Assembly: GCA_039707465.1 (NCBI GenBank)
Contig: CM077651.1
Location: forward strand, 20,767,019 to 20,831,018
Length of the DNA: 64,000 nucleotides
DNA from: Rhabdophis nuchalis
Lineage: Eukaryota > Chordata > Lepidosauria > Squamata > Natricidae
Reading direction: 5' to 3'
Shown: positions 43,401 through 53,589 of the stretch, piece after piece
How positions within the stretch are numbered: position 1 is the first letter of the stretch
Layout: each line of letters opens with the position of its first letter
The notes under the pieces: model-generated
Seen by the model: only the letters and a program-made list of their open reading frames with translations
The model's database searches: none
Told to the model about the DNA's origin: nothing
Program-made: the position numbers and the translations under genes

Positions 43401-44004
43401 AGAGGTTTAGTTTCGTTTTTGCAAACTTCATATGAGAATCAGCATTATTCTTGATGACTGTGATTTTCTGCTTTGTTACTCTCTCACAAGTTATCTTCAT
43501 ATTCCATGATTTCTGTCTGACAGAGCCCTTGAACATGTATTTTAAGTCAAGCCAAGAGAGGCCTTTAAATCATTCAGTGGTGTGAGGTTATTTGTGACAC
43601 TCTTGGGAGTAATTTTGTCATGATAGCCTCTCTTGGGAAGATCCTCTACTGTCCCAAAGTCCTTTTTTTTTATTGCAAAGGCTGAAGCTTGTAAGGCAAG
43701 AATTAATTGTTTTCAACTAGATCTACTATTTAAACATGAATCAGACGCCTCCAATCATCAGTGCTAGGAAAAGGTAGAGAAAATAATAGATTCAAAAGTC
43801 CAGGGAAAAAAAGGAATAGATGTTGGGGAGAGGGGGTGAAAGGGGAGGGATGGAGGGGAGGGAGGGAGGTCCTTCTGCATTGGATTTCTTTCTTGTCCAT
43901 AATAAACCTTCTGTTATGAGTAGAGTCCTAGAGTTGGTATTATATATAGAGAATATATAATACCATAATGACAAATGGTCATTGTGGCTTTAAGGATGTT
44001 GGAA
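43401..44004. other. Unique stretch, no gene seen
   Basis: A GGAGGG-rich run near 43835-43870; otherwise no feature. Confidence 0.4.
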
Positions 44005-44386
44005 TGTTAGAGTGCAATTAGGAAATGCAATTATCTCTAACTATAAGAGAAAGCCAGCAGAGCGCATCTCTCTCTCTCTGCTGGATTTGCTGTTTGATAA
44101 CGGAATTGCTTGTGTGCTGTGACAAACTGAGGAAAAAGAAGGAAGATTGTGTTTGTTGACTGTAAGCAATTTGATATTTGCTGAGACTTTGTTTTTGACT
44201 CGATTTAACATCACTGCTTGTTGAGCAGTAGTTTAGTTTAGTAGTTTTTACAACTTCAGTAAAAGCTATTTTATTTTACTTAACAGTGTCTGGTCTACTA
44301 ATTGTGTGTACACTAGCAACGGTTCCTTTAGCTGCATACTCCGCTGCACACCTTTTGCTGTCTCCCAACGGAGATATCACCTAACA
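44005..44386 (+). repeat. 5' LTR of the copia-like remnant
   Basis: TGTTAG...CTAACA inverted termini, 382 bp. The boundary is fixed on the right by the adjacent primer site. The left flank has no matching target duplication on the far side of the remnant. Confidence 0.7.
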
Positions 44387-44402
44387 CTGGTTATGGGCCC
44401 AG
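44387..44402 (+). promoter_or_regulatory. Primer binding site, initiator tRNA-Met anticodon-arm type
   Basis: CTGGTTATGGGCCCAG directly follows the LTR. The core is self-consistent with the CTGGGCCCATAACC anticodon arm of initiator tRNA-Met. Confidence 0.7.
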
Positions 44403-44510
44403 TGTATCCCAGTTTATAGTGCAAGCTGCAGTGAATAGAGGAGTTTAGTTGTTACACACATTATAGTTTACAGACATCTGTTGAATAGTTTGGTTAATAT
44501 CCCAGAGAAG

Positions 44511-44670
44511 ATGGCACAAGGCCAAGCTCCGAATTTATCACTGATTAACCGGCTGGATGGGACAAACTATGTACCCTGGTCTGCAAAATGTAGCCTGCTT
44601 TTGCGCAGTGAAGGGCTATGGGACGTAGTGCAGAACCCTCCAAAAGTGGGATGAAGATGAGGATGCCAAG
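44511..44670 (+). pseudogene. Copia-type gag N-terminus, truncated
   Basis: From ATG at 44511 the frame reads MAQGQAPN, then LINRLDGTNYVPWSAK and LLLRSEGLWDVVQNPP. This is the LxGxNYxxW...LLxxxxLWxVV pattern at the start of copia Gag proteins. It meets TGA after about 47 codons. A plus-one shift there continues as WDEDEDAKK, typical of what follows in the family, so a one-base frameshift is likely. It then ends at the deletion junction. Confidence 0.7.
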
Positions 44671-44686
44671 AAGATATCACCTAACA

Positions 44687-44987
44687 CTTTCCATGCCACT
44701 CGAGTCTGTGAATTTTCTACTGTTAGCTAAAAGTAAGGTTGAATTTCTGGAGAGTATGCCTCCACTATGTGTATAATGTATATGTTCAGTTGCATTGGGA
44801 AGAATCATGTACAAATCCACTCGCTTCCCAAGAAAAGCCCTCTAGAAGCTCATGGAATGACTTAAGACCAGTTACTCTCACTCTGTCCATCTTTTTTGTT
44901 GTTGTTGTTTAAGAATAGAGTTGTTCCACTGTTCTGTTCTCACTACGCATTAGTCTGTGTGCAGCTCAACATGCAGCTAAACCCACC
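44687..44987. other. Unique stretch, nothing seen
   Basis: A short (TTG)n run near 44900. No feature. Confidence 0.35.
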
Positions 44988-45440
44988 TATCCTCCAATAA
45001 AACAGACCATGTGTGTAAATCTGAATGCTTTATTGATAGAACAGGATATGGTGAAACTGGGGAAAATAGGGATACATACAATGAGAACCAATACAAGATA
45101 GACTGCGTTACTGCTGAACATAACAATTAATAAATACAAGCAATTTAAATCTCACCAGCAATGCTCTGTGTGGGGGATGTGGGTTTGTTCTTGGATCACC
45201 ATGCGCCACAGATTAAGATGGATTCTTCTATGTGATTCTGCCTTCTCCAAGCACTAAAGAAAATGGAGTCTGGCTTTCCAGCATGCACATGTTTTGAGAG
45301 TGTGGGCTGATGGGTAAAGGGGTTGGGTCAGCTTCAAACAATTGGTATTTTCCCTCCAGCCATTAGAAAGGGCTCGAGAGCAGCAACAACAGTATATAAA
45401 GGTTATATGCTGCAGCATGACCCTCAGAAAATGACAAGTG
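44988..45440 (-). mobile_element. Possible old LTR, minus orientation
   Basis: On the minus strand a TATA-like ctttatatact (about 45390) precedes a poly(A) signal tcaataaagc (about 45030), and the segment is more GC-rich than its flanks. No inverted termini or duplication were identified, so this is weak. Confidence 0.25.
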
Positions 45441-45514
45441 GCTATCTCAGGAGATATTTACTCCTGAAGGAGTTTAAACTGAGTTAGACTGGCTATATTT
45501 CAGGGATAGTCTAC

Positions 45515-45582
45515 TAGTGGATCCCTTGCAAACAGTTGGACTAGATGATCTCTAAAGTACCTTTCAATCCTTCTGTATGATG
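45515..45582 (+). mobile_element. CR1 LINE 3' terminal fragment
   Basis: caaacagttggactagatga, then tctaaagtacctttcaatcc, matches the CR1 3' terminus. Confidence 0.55.
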
Positions 45583-46568
45583 ACTTCACTCTCAGAGTTG
45601 TTGCTATGGAGGGAGAATGGGAGTGCAACAAGCTCTTGGAGGAAATGCAAGGTGTAAATCCGATGCAGAAATAGATAAATCAATTAAAGATGTGAATATA
45701 ATAATGAAGGAGAATTGCAGTATAGTGGATATCAATTAATGATTTACCATTATTACTGAACGTCACTGGAATGTTACTGTTTTTCCATATTAATGTTGCT
45801 GCTAATTATGTAATTGTACGAGTGAGAAAGAACTAGATTTTAAGGGAAATGATGAATGTTTTTATGACGGTTTAAACTTTTTAAAATGTAACATTTTCAA
45901 ATTTTTTGAAAGGATCTAATGCTATTAATATTTTAAAAAGCCCAAACCCTGGAAAATATTTCCACTGAAGATTTCCTAGTTTATTCACTCTGTCTCCAAT
46001 TGCATTTTTTTAAACTTTGTAGGTAAAATTCCACTTTTATTTTTAGTTTTTACTTATATGTAGCCTATGGGAGTCTAGCTTGTTATTCATAATATTAATC
46101 TATTAAATTTATATGTCACCTAACTCCAGTGACTAGAGCAGTTGATTAATTTGATGGGAGTTTGCAGACTTATTATAACATAGTTATTTTGTGAAGAGGA
46201 ATTATAGGAATCAGCAACTGTATGAGGAACATTCCCGCATAAACAACTCAAATTGAGAAATTTACAGAATGCTGCTGTTTGGAAAAGTTGGCATGCAAAA
46301 GATTTAATCAACTACCTGAAAAGATTTATTTTAAAGAACTTAAAAAGGTTAATTGTTAGAATATATTAATCTAAAAGTCAGTAGTAGAGCCTTCAGCGAT
46401 AATAAATCATCCATAAACCTTGGGAGTCCATGGGGAAGTAAAACAGCAATGTAGAGTCTATTTTTCATGTCACACACAGAAAAAGTGTCATGACACTAAG
46501 TCCACCATTTTGACTCCAGTTCATGGACACTTATAGAAGCATCCAGTCACTACTCAAATTGTACAAAT
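45583..46568. other. Unique AT-rich stretch, no gene seen
   Basis: No motif or repeat recognised. Confidence 0.4.
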
Positions 46569-46616
46569 GCAGACAGACAGACAGACAGACAGACACACAC
46601 ACACACACACACACAC
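46569..46616. repeat. (GACA)n(CA)n microsatellite
   Basis: agacagacagacagac, then a pure CA run. It is also the target of the adjacent hAT MITE. Confidence 0.95.
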
Positions 46617-46859
46617 CAGTGGTGAGATTAAAAAAATATTATGTGGGCATGGCTTGGTGGGAGTAGCTTGGTGGGCATGTCAGGGGAAGGATATTGCAAA
46701 ATCTCCATTCCCTTCCGATCATCTGGGACTCGGGAAGCAGAGAATGAATAGATGGGGGCAGGGCCAATTAGAGGTGGTATTTACCAGTTCTCCGAACTAC
46801 TCAAAATTTCCACCAGCGGTTCCCCAGAACTGGTCAGAACCTGCTAAATACCACCTCTG
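46617..46859. mobile_element. hAT MITE, GGTGGTATT subtype (243 bp), in a CA repeat
   Basis: Ends CAGTGGTGAGATT and, inverted, CAGAGGTGGTATTTAGC. Flanks acacacac and agacacac. It is the inverted counterpart of the copy at 17517-17766. Confidence 0.75.
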
Positions 46860-47454
46860 AGACACACGCATATGCAGACACATAGACCTATATATAAGTT
46901 TGAAAACTTGTGAGGTGCCTCAAGTGTGCAAAAATGCAATATTGTTATACATAATCCCGCCAAAACTGCAAACATTTTATGTAAGGGGAATAACTGAAAA
47001 TTGATGTCCTCCTTAAATACATGGGTAGGACATCTCTGCACCAAAAATGTGATGAGCACTACAATACTGTAGTTCGACAGGGATGTCCATTATCTTCTCA
47101 GATAGACTACTGTCTTTAGAGATAGCATCAACTCTATTTGTCTCTACTGGTCTTCCCTTCTCAACCTGACAATTTTCAGTTATGTGACACTACAGCTCAC
47201 ATAATAATAACCTCTCGCCTCCAATCCAATGATTTTAATTTTTTACAATCCCCATCTAAGTTTTTAATATCTTTTTAGAAATGTGAGTATAAGAAAGCTG
47301 TTATCTCCTGAAGGTTTTTCAGTTATAAATTATTTTACACACATTGGTTCTGGATGAAAATGAAGTGCTTTAAATCTAATTAAATGAAATATTTATTCCC
47401 CTTCCCACTCTTGTAACAGCAGGCTCTTCCAAATACTTCCCTTTTATTCAGTAC
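46860..47454. other. Unique stretch, no gene seen
   Basis: No feature recognised. Confidence 0.4.
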
Positions 47455-47990
47455 TCTATATGTGGGAATGACTTCGGAAGACTGAGTAAATAAATGCTGC
47501 CTGGGGAGCAGATGCCAGTAAGAGGGATCTGATCCTACAGCTGCATAGTAGGTAGAGCAAAAGACTCAGAAGGGACCTTTCCTAGGTTTTCAGGCTATGA
47601 AGGTGACAGCAGAAGAATACTTTCAGTCTTGTAAGATTCCATTGATGTAGCCTTACAATAAGGTAGAATCAGAGGTGGTATTCAGCCGGTTCGGACCCGT
47701 TCACCCGAACCAGTAGCAAAAATTGCGGGTGGGCCTGCCCATCTGCCCTGGCTCTATGTCATCCTATTTAGGGATTTTTTTTAGCAAAGCACATGCACAG
47801 AAGGCTGGGTGCATCCACGTATGGGGCATGTGTGAGCAAAGCATTCCTGCATGCATGCACATTTGAGAACCCATAGGGAAGGTAAGTGAAAACCACCCCT
47901 GGGTAGAATTAGTTATCTGGTCATGTTTCCTGTCTGGTCTACTAGGTAAGGTTAACATCAATCTGAAAGTACATTATCCTGTCTTCTCCT
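47455..47990. repeat. Unclassified dispersed repeat, copy 2, split by a hAT MITE
   Basis: aaataaatgctgcctgggga, cctacagctgcatagtaggt, tgtagccttacaataaggta and, after the MITE, gttatctggtcatgtttcct align in order with 40730-41560. Confidence 0.5.
47670..47901. mobile_element. hAT MITE, GGTGGTATTCAGCC subtype (232 bp)
   Basis: Ends CAGAGGTGGTATTCAGCC and, inverted, CAGGGGTGGTTTTC. Perfect 8-bp duplication ggtagaat (47662-47669 and 47902-47909). Confidence 0.9.
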
Positions 47991-48764
47991 TTACAGCCCA
48001 AGAAGCTAGGGAAGGTCTCTCCTGGACCTGTTGCCCCATCGCTACCCAGCTGCAGGCTATGCTGTCTCATATCTGACCATTCCCTAGGTAGCATCTCTTT
48101 GGACCATTCCCCACATACCATTTCAAATATCTCGCAGCATCATTGCATGTATGAACCCTTGGGGCAGAGTGAGTTGGGGTCCTTGAAGTCTTGAGAGTGA
48201 GTTTCAAATTCCTTCCAGCCTACTTTGAACAACACTTTTTTTTGTCACAAAATACAAGCCATAAATATACACAGGGCTCCCTTAAATGACTGTATCCTAG
48301 AATTTGTCACTCTAAACTTTGTCTCCCTCAAAAGGATTCAGGTCCTGCTGGAAGTTAAATGTGCATTTTTATTTTTTTGCTAACTAGGTGAGAGAAAAAT
48401 TCCACATAAGAGCCTGAACTGTGTAAAGCAGGTAATCCTATAATCTCCATACAATGTAACTGAAATGGGGCAATGGAATGGAAAATGGAAAAAAGAGAAG
48501 ATTGAGTCTCATTATAGATTTTCATTACCTGGCAACAGTGAGACAATTGGGAAAATAAATGGGGAGCACAAGAGAAGAACTCATGGATATTTTTGTCCCT
48601 TTCTCTGAAATGCTAGTTGCCGTTAAAAAGCAGGCAAGAAAGTAGAATTCTCAGTAACTCTCATTTGTTTGTCAGTTTGTTTGTTCAATTTACATGACTT
48701 CCCATCTCAAACAAATTATTATAGGCAGCTAGTAATTTTAGAAAGTCAGCAAAAAGCCATTAAA
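47991..48764. other. Unique stretch, no gene seen
   Basis: No feature recognised. Confidence 0.4.
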
Positions 48765-49384
48765 TCTATATAAATAAAAATTTAAAATAATTTGTGCAAA
48801 ATCGCTAATCTCAGAAAGTACTGCGCCGATCACCACCAAATTTTCACACAATGTTGCTAAGAAAGGGAGTAACAATCATACATATATTTTGTATGGCTGG
48901 CACACGTGTGTCATGTGTAAGCAGCACAAATGTAAAAGGTATGCACTTCTCAGGTTTTCACCTCCCTGTAGCTCCTCCCACCCGACTGCTTCTTATGATG
49001 CTTCACGCACACCCCCCTCACATTTCCAACAGTCGTTTCCTCAGCAACCAAATAAGCTTCCAACGTTCCACACTGTATGGAGGCTTATTAGGCCCAAAAC
49101 AAGGCACAGAGGATAGCACACTCCCAGGTGGCCTATAGAGGGATAGAGAGGGGGGGGGGGAAATGCAGTAGGTAGGTAGTAGGTAGGTAGAGGGATAGAG
49201 AGAGGGAGAAATACAGTAGGTAGGTAGGTAGAGGGAGAGAGGGAGAAAGGGAGTAGGTAGGTAGGTTGGGGGTTATACAGTGGTTGTGTGTACGTGTTTG
49301 TGTGTGCAGGTGTAGATCTGCACACAGATTGGTTGGCCATTTAACCAGACTGGGCCACAGCAACTTGTGGCCGGGTACGGCTAG
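48765..49384 (+). mobile_element. Non-autonomous Helitron (620 bp)
   Basis: It starts TCTATATAAATAAAA directly after A and ends CTAG directly before T, the canonical A|TC...CTAG|T arrangement. A perfect 7-bp hairpin, GGCCACA (49353-49359) and TGTGGCC (49366-49372), lies 8 nt upstream of CTAG. No Rep/helicase frame is present, so it needs proteins from an autonomous relative. The interior includes a TAGG/GAGA minisatellite (49139-49265). Confidence 0.85.
49139..49265. repeat. TAGG/GAGA minisatellite inside the Helitron
   Basis: Units of gagaaatacagtaggtaggt and gagagggaga, the same as the long array at 15468-16610. Confidence 0.85.
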
Positions 49385-49525
49385 TATAAAATAAAAAGAC
49401 AATGGGCAGCATGGATCAAAGAAAAATTTTTTTTACTATGCATCCAATCGAAATATTTCAAGAAAATTGTTTCACTGGTTCCACCTGATATGCCACCTAC
49501 AAGATTAGCAGCACTGTCATGTTTA

Positions 49526-49862
49526 AGGGATGCAGTGGCTCAGTGGCTAAGACTGAGTTGCTAAGTCGATCAGAAAGGTCAGCAGTTCAGAAGTTCAAAT
49601 CCCTAGTGCTGCGTAACAGAATGAGCTCCCAGCTTCTGCCAACCTAGCAGTTCGAAAGCCCATAAAAATGCAAGTAGAAAAATAGGGAGCAGCTTTGGTG
49701 GGAAGCTAACAGCGTTCCATGCACCTTTGGCATTTAGTCATGCCCCTCACATGATTACAGAGGCGTCGTCGGACAGTGCTGGCTCTTTGGCTTTGAAACG
49801 GAGATGAGCACTTCCTCTAGAGTCAGGAATGACTAGCACATATGTATGAGGGGAACCTTTAC
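49526..49862 (+). mobile_element. Sauria-type SINE, plus strand
   Basis: Head gatgcagtggctcagtggct and agttcaaatccctag; tail gaggggaacctttacc. Flanking catgttta and catgtttt are probable target copies. Confidence 0.8.
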
Positions 49863-49936
49863 CATGTTTTCAAAGTCTTGTGACAGTCCAAGCAGGGCAG
49901 GGCCAATATGATCTCTGGAGAGATAAGCATCTATAG

Positions 49937-50071
49937 CAGGGATGTCCAAACTTGGGAACTTTAAGACTTGTGGACTTCAACTCCCAGAATTCCCCAGCCA
50001 GCATAGCTGGCTGGGGAATCCTGGGAGTTGAAGTCCACAAGTCTTAAAGTTCCCAAGTTTGGACATCCCTG
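49937..50071. mobile_element. Near-perfect palindromic hAT MITE (135 bp)
   Basis: CAGGGATGTCCAAACTTGGG at one end and its complement at the other; arms of about 64 bp with one or two mismatches and a tiny loop. Perfect 8-bp duplication atctatag (49929-49936 and 50072-50079). Confidence 0.92.
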
Positions 50072-50184
50072 ATCTATAGGGAGTGTGAAGTGGCCACAAA
50101 ACCTCTCTTCCTAGTTCCTGCCAGATGAAACTCTGTAATGGATAGGATTTTTATGTGGGATGTGATGTGATGTGATGGGTAGAC

Positions 50185-50372
50185 ATGATGAAAGAGAAGA
50201 GGTCTCTCAAATAATCCAGACCCATGCCATGGAGGGCTTTATGGATAATCAGCAGCATCTTGAATTGATCCCAGAAGCATATTAAAAATTCGGGAAGTTC
50301 ACAAGAAAACATAAACTTATGTAGATTGAGAAGCACACTGCTGCATTTTGCAGCTTCCAGATGTTCTTCTCC
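50185..50372 (-). mobile_element. L2-type LINE fragment, diverged
   Basis: catggagggctttatggata, then cagcagcatcttgaattgat and cactgctgcattttgcagct, correspond in reverse to the L2 coding tail around LRELHWLPV and LQLVQNAAA. It abuts a 5'-truncated SINE. Confidence 0.5.
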
Positions 50373-50650
50373 GTGTAATGGAGTGAGCTCCCATTACTTG
50401 CCCCAGATTCTGCCAACCTAGCAGTTTGATAGCATTTAAAATGCAAGTAGAAAAATAGGGACCACCTTTGGTGGGCAGATAACAGCGTTCCGTGTGCCTT
50501 TGCCATTTAGTGTTGCCAGCCACATGACCACAGAGACGTCTTTGGACAGCTCTGGCTCTTCGGCTTTGAAATGGAGAAGAGCACCATCCCCTATAGTTGG
50601 GAATGACTAGCACATATGTGCAAGGGGAACCTTTACCCTTACCTTTTACC
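50373..50650 (+). mobile_element. Sauria-type SINE, plus strand, 5' truncated
   Basis: It starts within the body (gtgtaatggagtgagctccc) and ends gcaaggggaacctttaccct. The tRNA head is absent. Confidence 0.75.
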
Positions 50651-51363
50651 AATGAACACATCCCAAATTTGTTTTAATATTAAGTCCGAACTTAAACATC
50701 CAATCTTCCACTCATCTGATTATACATTATAAACCATTATGTTTAAACATTTGCACCTGGATTCCTCTGATATGGTCAGGTCTTCTAGTGCCCTTAGACA
50801 GGCGCCCTTTCAACCGTCTAATAGCCTTTGCAAAATGATCCGAGGGTCAATAGCACACCAAGAAATTAATGAGTAAAATGAGGCTTGAAAGGAAGCTGTG
50901 ACTAGCATGAAGAGTAACATCATTACCAGCTTTCGGCAGAGCAACTTTAGTGCAATTACACATCTAAAATTATATTTATAATTAGTGAATGGAAAGCAGT
51001 TTCAGATCAGAAAGCTTAATTTTGGATCAGAACTCATCCTCTTTCTTCCTCTCTCAGCAGGGCAAAATTTTGTTCCTTTCTTTCCAAATTACAACGCGGC
51101 CTGATGAACTAACATCCAAGCAAGCGCTTATTACATTATCGCATTACACAAGACTGATGTTCCTTCACGACTTTCTTTTGTTATACTATATGTAGTTCTA
51201 GTTTTTTACAGGGGGTCTATGACTACAATCAAATAAAATTAATTAAATTTGAGGGACTGGAGATTGATTCTGTTTAGACTTATTGCAGACTTTCTCAGGC
51301 TTCTTTGTGCTACAATGTTGGAATCCTGTAGTATATGAAACCTTATTCTGTTTTGCCTTACAG
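50651..51363. other. Unique stretch, no gene seen
   Basis: No repeat recognised. 50820-51010 has mixed composition without decay marks and could be conserved non-coding DNA, which is a guess. Confidence 0.35.
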
Positions 51364-51423
51364 AATGAATGAATGAATGAATGAATGAATGAATGAAGGA
51401 AGGAAGGAAGGAAGGAAGGAAGG
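51364..51423. repeat. (TGAA)n(GGAA)n microsatellite
   Basis: About 8 TGAA units then about 7 GGAA units. Confidence 0.95.
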
Positions 51424-51458
51424 TTTCTTATTTCTATTGATGTGTTTGTATTCTGCTT

Positions 51459-51700
51459 AAGTAAAAGTAAAGGTTCCCCTTGCACATATGTGCTAGTCGT
51501 TCCTGACTCTAGGGGGCGGTGCTCATCTCCATTTCAAAGCTGAAGAGCCAACACTGTCCAAAGCCGTCTCCATGGCCATGTAGCCAGCATGACTAAACCC
51601 CAAAGGTACACGGAGCGCTGTTACCTTCCCACTAAAGGTGGTTCCTATTTTTCTACTTGCATTTTTACATGCTTTTGAACTGCTTGATTGGCAGAAGCTG
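51459..51700 (-). mobile_element. Sauria-type SINE, minus strand, head missing
   Basis: Tail aagtaaaggttccccttgca at left; ends within the body at gattggcagaagctg. Identical 11-bp repeats gtattctgctt (51448-51458 and 51701-51711) show that it inserted already 5' truncated. Confidence 0.85.
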
Positions 51701-51781
51701 GTATTCTGCTTTGACATATGTAATTATGGGTGGGTAGCACACAAATATAATATATCAATTAAAAACTAAATCTGAGAAATA

Positions 51782-52115
51782 CAGATAGTCCTTGATTTAG
51801 GACCATTCATTTAGTGACCATTATGACAGCATTGAAAAAATAATGACTTACAACTGGTCCTAGCACGTATGATCATCTCTGCAGTCACATGATCGAAATT
51901 CAAATGCTTGGCAACTGGCATGAATTTAGGATGGTTGGCAGCATTTGAGTATCAGACAATTGCCATTTGCAATCTTCCTAGGGGCTTGTGACAGGCAATG
52001 TCAATGGGGGCAGCTGGATTCATTTAACAATCACATAATTTAATTAACAACCATGGTGATTCACTTAACAAAATGACAAAAAGTTGTAAAATCAGGGGCA
52101 ACTCACTTAATGAGG
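51782..52115. mobile_element. AGGTAGTCCT-family DNA element, copy 2
   Basis: agatagtccttgatttagga at left, then gcagtcacatgatcgaaatt, gtcaatgggggcagctggat and acaaccatggtgattcactt. Same family as 7921-9068, in the other orientation for the middle part. Confidence 0.5.
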
Positions 52116-52306
52116 CATTAATTAATGGTACAACATTTAGACCCAACCACACCTGTAAGTCCAAAGCTCCCTGTATGTTTCTTATAGCAGTAGACCTTAA
52201 TCTTTTGGGAGCCAGGCACTGGTTTCATGGAGGGTAGTTCTTCCATGGATTGGGGGGGGGGGGGTTATGGTTTCCTGGATCGCCTGGATCCAACGTGTGT
52301 ATACAT

Positions 52307-52537
52307 CAGGGGTGGGTTCTGGCTTCTGTTACTACTGGTTCACTCAGGGATGTGCTTTGGGCATAGGCATGCTTGATGCGAGCTATGTGTGCATGGACAG
52401 TAGTAAAAAAAAAGCTTCTGCACATGCTCAGAAGCAAAAAACATAGGTGCCACCAATAGAACCCGTTTGGGGGCATGGCTGGCCGAGTTACTACCTACTC
52501 AGCCAAACCGGTCTGAACTGGTAGGAACCCATCTATT
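52307..52537. mobile_element. hAT MITE, GGTGGGTTC family (231 bp)
   Basis: Left end CAGGGGTGGGTTCTGG; right end gtaggaacccatctatt. Flanks gtatacat and gtgtagat agree at 6 of 8. The right flank is the target of the next element. Confidence 0.7.
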
Positions 52538-52545
52538 GTGTAGAT

Positions 52546-52900
52546 CAGTGGTCCCCGACCCCCAGACCACGGACTGGTGCCAGTCCGTGGTTTGATAGGA
52601 ACCGGGCCACAGTGAGAGGTGCAACTCTTACAAAGAGCCGGAGTGAAGGAGGAGGGAGGAGGGGGCAACCCCCTGGGCAGAGCACGCACCGGGGTGGGAG
52701 AGCGCAGGCCTGGCTGCTCGCACTGTTGGGGGCCTGAGAGGGGCAAGTGAGCTGACTCACTCCCCCCCCTGCACGCGCATGCGCCGCCTGTTCCCCCTCC
52801 CCCCGCTCCCCCTCTACACCAGCCGAGCCATGACCACCGGTCCGCAGATTTTTTTTAACATGAAACCAGTCCCTGGTGCCAAAAAGGTTGAGGACCCCTG
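52546..52900. mobile_element. hAT MITE, CAGTGGTCCCCGACC family (355 bp)
   Basis: Ends CAGTGGTCCCCGACC and, inverted, CAGGGGTCCTCAACC. Perfect 8-bp duplication gtgtagat (52538-52545 and 52901-52908). The frames across it (up to 147 codons) follow from GC-rich inverted composition. The sequence just after (52915-53000) resembles a partial second copy. Confidence 0.88.
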
Positions 52901-53079
52901 GTGTAGATGGAGCTTCACTTGTTTCCAAGGCCCAGTGTCTGGCAGGCCACAGCCTGATGCCAGTGCATGGCTTGGAGGTTGGGGACACCTGTCCAACAAG
53001 ATCCTGTTTTATCCATATTGAACACCCTTTCTATATCCATTCCATAACCAGTTTCTAATCACACTTCAAGGAATCACGT

Positions 53080-53392
53080 TGTCACTGTTCTGACTCTCCA
53101 AAACCAAGAAACAGTAATAAAAGAGCCAATTAACTACTTTTAATTCTTTCAGGCTTGGAAACATCGCCACATAGCAACCAAAACAAAGGCAGCAATAACC
53201 GTTGCTGCTTTCCCGCCTATTTAACCCTGGCCTTCGCATGGCTGCTGACTCTCCAGCTGATTGTCAGCCAGCTGCTTCATCGTCGTCAACCTCGCAAACC
53301 GTGAGTCTACTGTCATTATCCCTGTAAACCTTCCCCGCCATATGGTTACCCCGAGACCATTCGCCAGAGGCTCACCATTTTAAGGGTTGACA
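53080..53392 (-). mobile_element. Probable solo LTR, minus orientation
   Basis: On the minus strand it begins TGTCAACCC and ends CAGTGACA (5-bp inverted termini). A TATA-like gttaaatagg (about 53220) and an ATTAAA poly(A) signal (about 53137) are in order, about 85 bp apart. The ending (gaacagtgaca) resembles LTR family B at 38434. No clear target duplication (cacgt and cgtgt). Confidence 0.5.
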
Positions 53393-53401
53393 CGTGTAAA
53401 A

Positions 53402-53589
53402 CAGGGGTGGGTTCGGGCTGTTGCTACTGCTGGTTCACTCAGGGATGTACTGCGTGCGCATGTGCAATACTTAAAAAAATGCAAAAAAACAAAATGGCAG
53501 CGTCTTTGGCGCTGCCGATAAAACCAGTTCGGGGGCGAGTTTAGACCTACTCAGCTGAACGAGTCCAAACCAGTAGAAACCCACCTCTA
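53402..53589. mobile_element. hAT MITE, GGTGGGTTC family (188 bp)
   Basis: Ends CAGGGGTGGGTTCGGGC and, inverted, TAGAGGTGGGTTTC. Flanks gtgtaaaa and atgtaaac agree at 6 of 8. Confidence 0.7.

Larger units (their letters stand above)
44005..44686 (+). mobile_element. Copia-like retrotransposon remnant (5' LTR, primer site, gag start)
   Basis: The LTR 44005-44386 (382 bp) begins TGTTAG and ends CTAACA. Next comes a primer site containing GGTTATGGGCCCAG (44389-44402), the complement of the initiator tRNA-Met anticodon arm, as in Drosophila copia, which is primed by a half-tRNA. A leader and a gag start at 44511 follow. About 160 bp into gag the sequence jumps to the last 14 bp of the LTR (44673-44686), so the rest of gag-pol and most of the 3' LTR are deleted. 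Confidence 0.75.

Noticed and set aside
52495..52988. Pro-rich 147-codon frame
   Set aside because: Lies within the hAT MITE at 52546-52900 and its flank; no motif, and a frame exists on the other strand too.
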